From the NCBI GenBank assembly GCA_937981355.1, contig CALJPD010000012.1:1-64000 (forward strand): DNA of 64,000 nucleotides, in the 5' to 3' direction. This document shows, piece after piece, positions 62,774 to 64,000 of this stretch. Within the stretch, counting starts at the first letter, position 1, and the number at the start of each line of letters is the position of its first letter. This DNA comes from an uncultured Candidatus Saccharibacteria bacterium. GTDB lineage: Bacteria > Patescibacteriota > Saccharimonadia > Saccharimonadales > Saccharimonadaceae. The translations under genes were made by a program, and so were the position numbers. The notes under the pieces were generated by a model. The model was not told where the DNA came from. It made no database searches and saw only the letters and a program-made list of their open reading frames with translations.

Positions 62774-63379
62774 CTAGCCCTTATCTTTGATCATTACTTT
62801 CCTGTTTGATCTCACAAGAATTATACCAACGATGCCAACAAGCAACAGTACTACACCGCTAACGTAATCTGAATATACTTCAGGCCATGGCCGCACTATC
62901 GAGTATGGTATTAGTTTTCGAGTCACAATAGGCTCGAGAATTGCCCCGATCGGCAGGATAAACCAGAATATACGCGATGACTTTTTTGGCAAAGCTGCAA
63001 TCCAGCCGCATACCCCTAGTAGTGCACATAGCACAAGAGCAGCAATGAACCAAAATGAATTCGCCATAAATATCGAGGAGTCATACACCCCAATAAGATA
63101 GCCAACGCCGTAATGGAGTAGCAGTGTGAGTTCTGCAATAGCAGCGCCACTGATCGCCGCTTTTACCAAGCCTTGAGACCTCCACCCTGCCAAGAATGGC
63201 AACGCCGCCCAGACGACACCTGCATTAAATAACTTACTAAATATCTTGCGGATACAAGAGTATAACTGCCACTGCCCTTCCATTTCTTGGGGGAAGTAGA
63301 TATTGCTGACAAGCGATAGTATTGCTAATGCAAGGGATAGGAGAATGACAGTCAGGTATTTATGGCGAAATGCGTGCAT
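62774..63379 (-). CDS. Multi-helix membrane protein, unknown
   Basis: From ATG 63379 the protein has 201 residues and about five to six membrane helices (YLTVILLSLALAILSLVSNI; WFIAALVLCALLGVCGWIAA; VSGVVLLLVGIVGIILV). A short basic cytoplasmic C-terminus follows. No family motif is visible. Adjacent to a CinA-like gene on the same strand, 31 nt apart, so possibly co-transcribed. Confidence 0.65.
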   Translation of the reverse strand: MHAFRHKYLTVILLSLALAILSLVSNIYFPQEMEGQWQLYSCIRKIFSKLFNAGVVWAALPFLAGWRSQGLVKAAISGAAIAELTLLLHYGVGYLIGVYDSSIFMANSFWFIAALVLCALLGVCGWIAALPKKSSRIFWFILPIGAILEPIVTRKLIPYSIVRPWPEVYSDYVSGVVLLLVGIVGIILVRSNRKVMIKDKG

Positions 63380-63410
63380 GATTTGATCATAGGGAATTAT
63401 TGAGTTGCCG

Positions 63411-64000
63411 TCAATCTGCATTATCAACACGACATCTAACGATACTGACGCCGTATTCCTCAAGGAGGGTTGTCATCCTTTGAAACGCTATATCTAACAG
63501 AACGCCAATTTTTGCTTGGTTGTTTCCAGACGCCGTTAGTGTCACACCAATTCTTCCACCTTCTTGACGAATTGGACGAGTCTTTACGTACACGTCCACG
63601 AATTCACGAGTCAGTACAGCAGATGCCTCTGCAAGGACCGACTCATCATTTGTGCTCGTCATGATCGTCATCGTTCTTAAAAATCCGCTACCGAGGCGGC
63701 GCTTCAAAATATCAGATGCGTACTCACTGACTATAGCGCGAACCTCTGTAGGAACACCCGGAAGACACAGAACAGACATCGTATCATCTACATCAATAAC
63801 GACCGCTGGTGCAGCACCAACCGGATTATAGATTGGCACTGCCCCGGTGGGCAGCAAAGCCATCTTTTTGCGAGCATTCCTTGCTGATACAGACACATCC
63901 CGCTCAACTATTCCTTGTGACTCCAAGTCAGAATATCGTTTCTGGATATATTCAATTGCAGTTTGATTAATCTCGAGCGGCAACTCAAGGGCACGAGCAA
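63411..64000 (-). CDS. CinA-like molybdopterin-binding-fold protein (runs off the right edge)
   Basis: The frame is open to the window end and its start is not seen. Visible residues include LPLEINQTAIEYIQKRYSDL, KMALLPTGAVPIYNPVGAAP and VLCLPGVPTEVRAIVSEYAS, which match the C-terminal part of the MoaB/MogA-like domain of CinA. That domain in CinA is an ADP-ribose/NMN-processing enzyme unit. The stop at 63411 comes without a pncC deamidase domain, so this is probably the short CinA form. Confidence 0.8.
   Translation of the reverse strand, partial: ARALELPLEINQTAIEYIQKRYSDLESQGIVERDVSVSARNARKKMALLPTGAVPIYNPVGAAPAVVIDVDDTMSVLCLPGVPTEVRAIVSEYASDILKRRLGSGFLRTMTIMTSTNDESVLAEASAVLTREFVDVYVKTRPIRQEGGRIGVTLTASGNNQAKIGVLLDIAFQRMTTLLEEYGVSIVRCRVDNAD

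Overview
The window looks like a chromosomal segment of a Patescibacteria (CPR) bacterium, most probably Candidatus Saccharibacteria (TM7). This is inferred from compact gene order, short conserved operons, many lineage-restricted membrane proteins, no biosynthetic pathways, and accessory genes that resemble those of Actinobacteria, the usual TM7 hosts. The standard code is used: UGA is a stop, so this is not a Gracilibacteria-type genome. No tool was run; every family call is read from motifs.

Region 1-8.2 kb is an accessory island. It starts with the N-terminal part of a large serine recombinase that runs off the left edge. It continues with a membrane-anchored XRE regulator, a TIR-domain protein, a Fic/VbhA-type toxin-antitoxin pair, a coiled-coil protein with perfect 21-bp repeats, a frameshifted SH3-domain gene, a decayed IS transposase and an HTH protein. 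A second recombinase remnant lies at 59.2-60.3 kb against the 3' half of a tRNA-Leu gene.

The backbone from 9.4 to 59 kb is mainly information processing. It holds secE-nusG-rplK, rpmG, holB-like, a pseudouridine synthase, trpS, the alpha-operon block (infA-rpmJ-rpsM-rpsK-rpsD-rpoA-rplQ-rplM-rpsI, with secY as a separate unit), an isolated rpsJ, tuf, fusA, rpoB-rpoC, clpP (with a perfect CIRCE operator), tig, hisS and a TrmH-type methyltransferase. Five tRNA genes are present: Trp-CCA, Thr-GGU, Tyr-GUA, Thr-UGU and Leu-CAG. Interspersed are surface or exchange functions: a secreted GH32 fructanase, a polar amino-acid ABC importer, a type IV pilin-like protein, a TPR membrane protein, a histidine kinase, a degenerate glycosyltransferase fused to a LysM-like tail, a degenerate M16-like protein, and a three-gene SUKH-like immunity cluster.

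Four observations cut across the window. (1) Four dispersed genes (6.4, 8.9, 53.8 and 61.9 kb) belong to one unrecognised membrane-anchored family with four conserved cysteines. (2) About sixteen genes have a -10 hexamer 6-7 nt before the start codon, which predicts leaderless mRNAs; translation and polymerase genes instead have leaders with Shine-Dalgarno sites. (3) The zinc-ribbon cysteines of L33, L36, S4 and both RNA polymerase beta-prime sites are all replaced, so these machines look zinc-free. (4) EF-G carries NKIN in place of the guanine-specificity motif NKxD.
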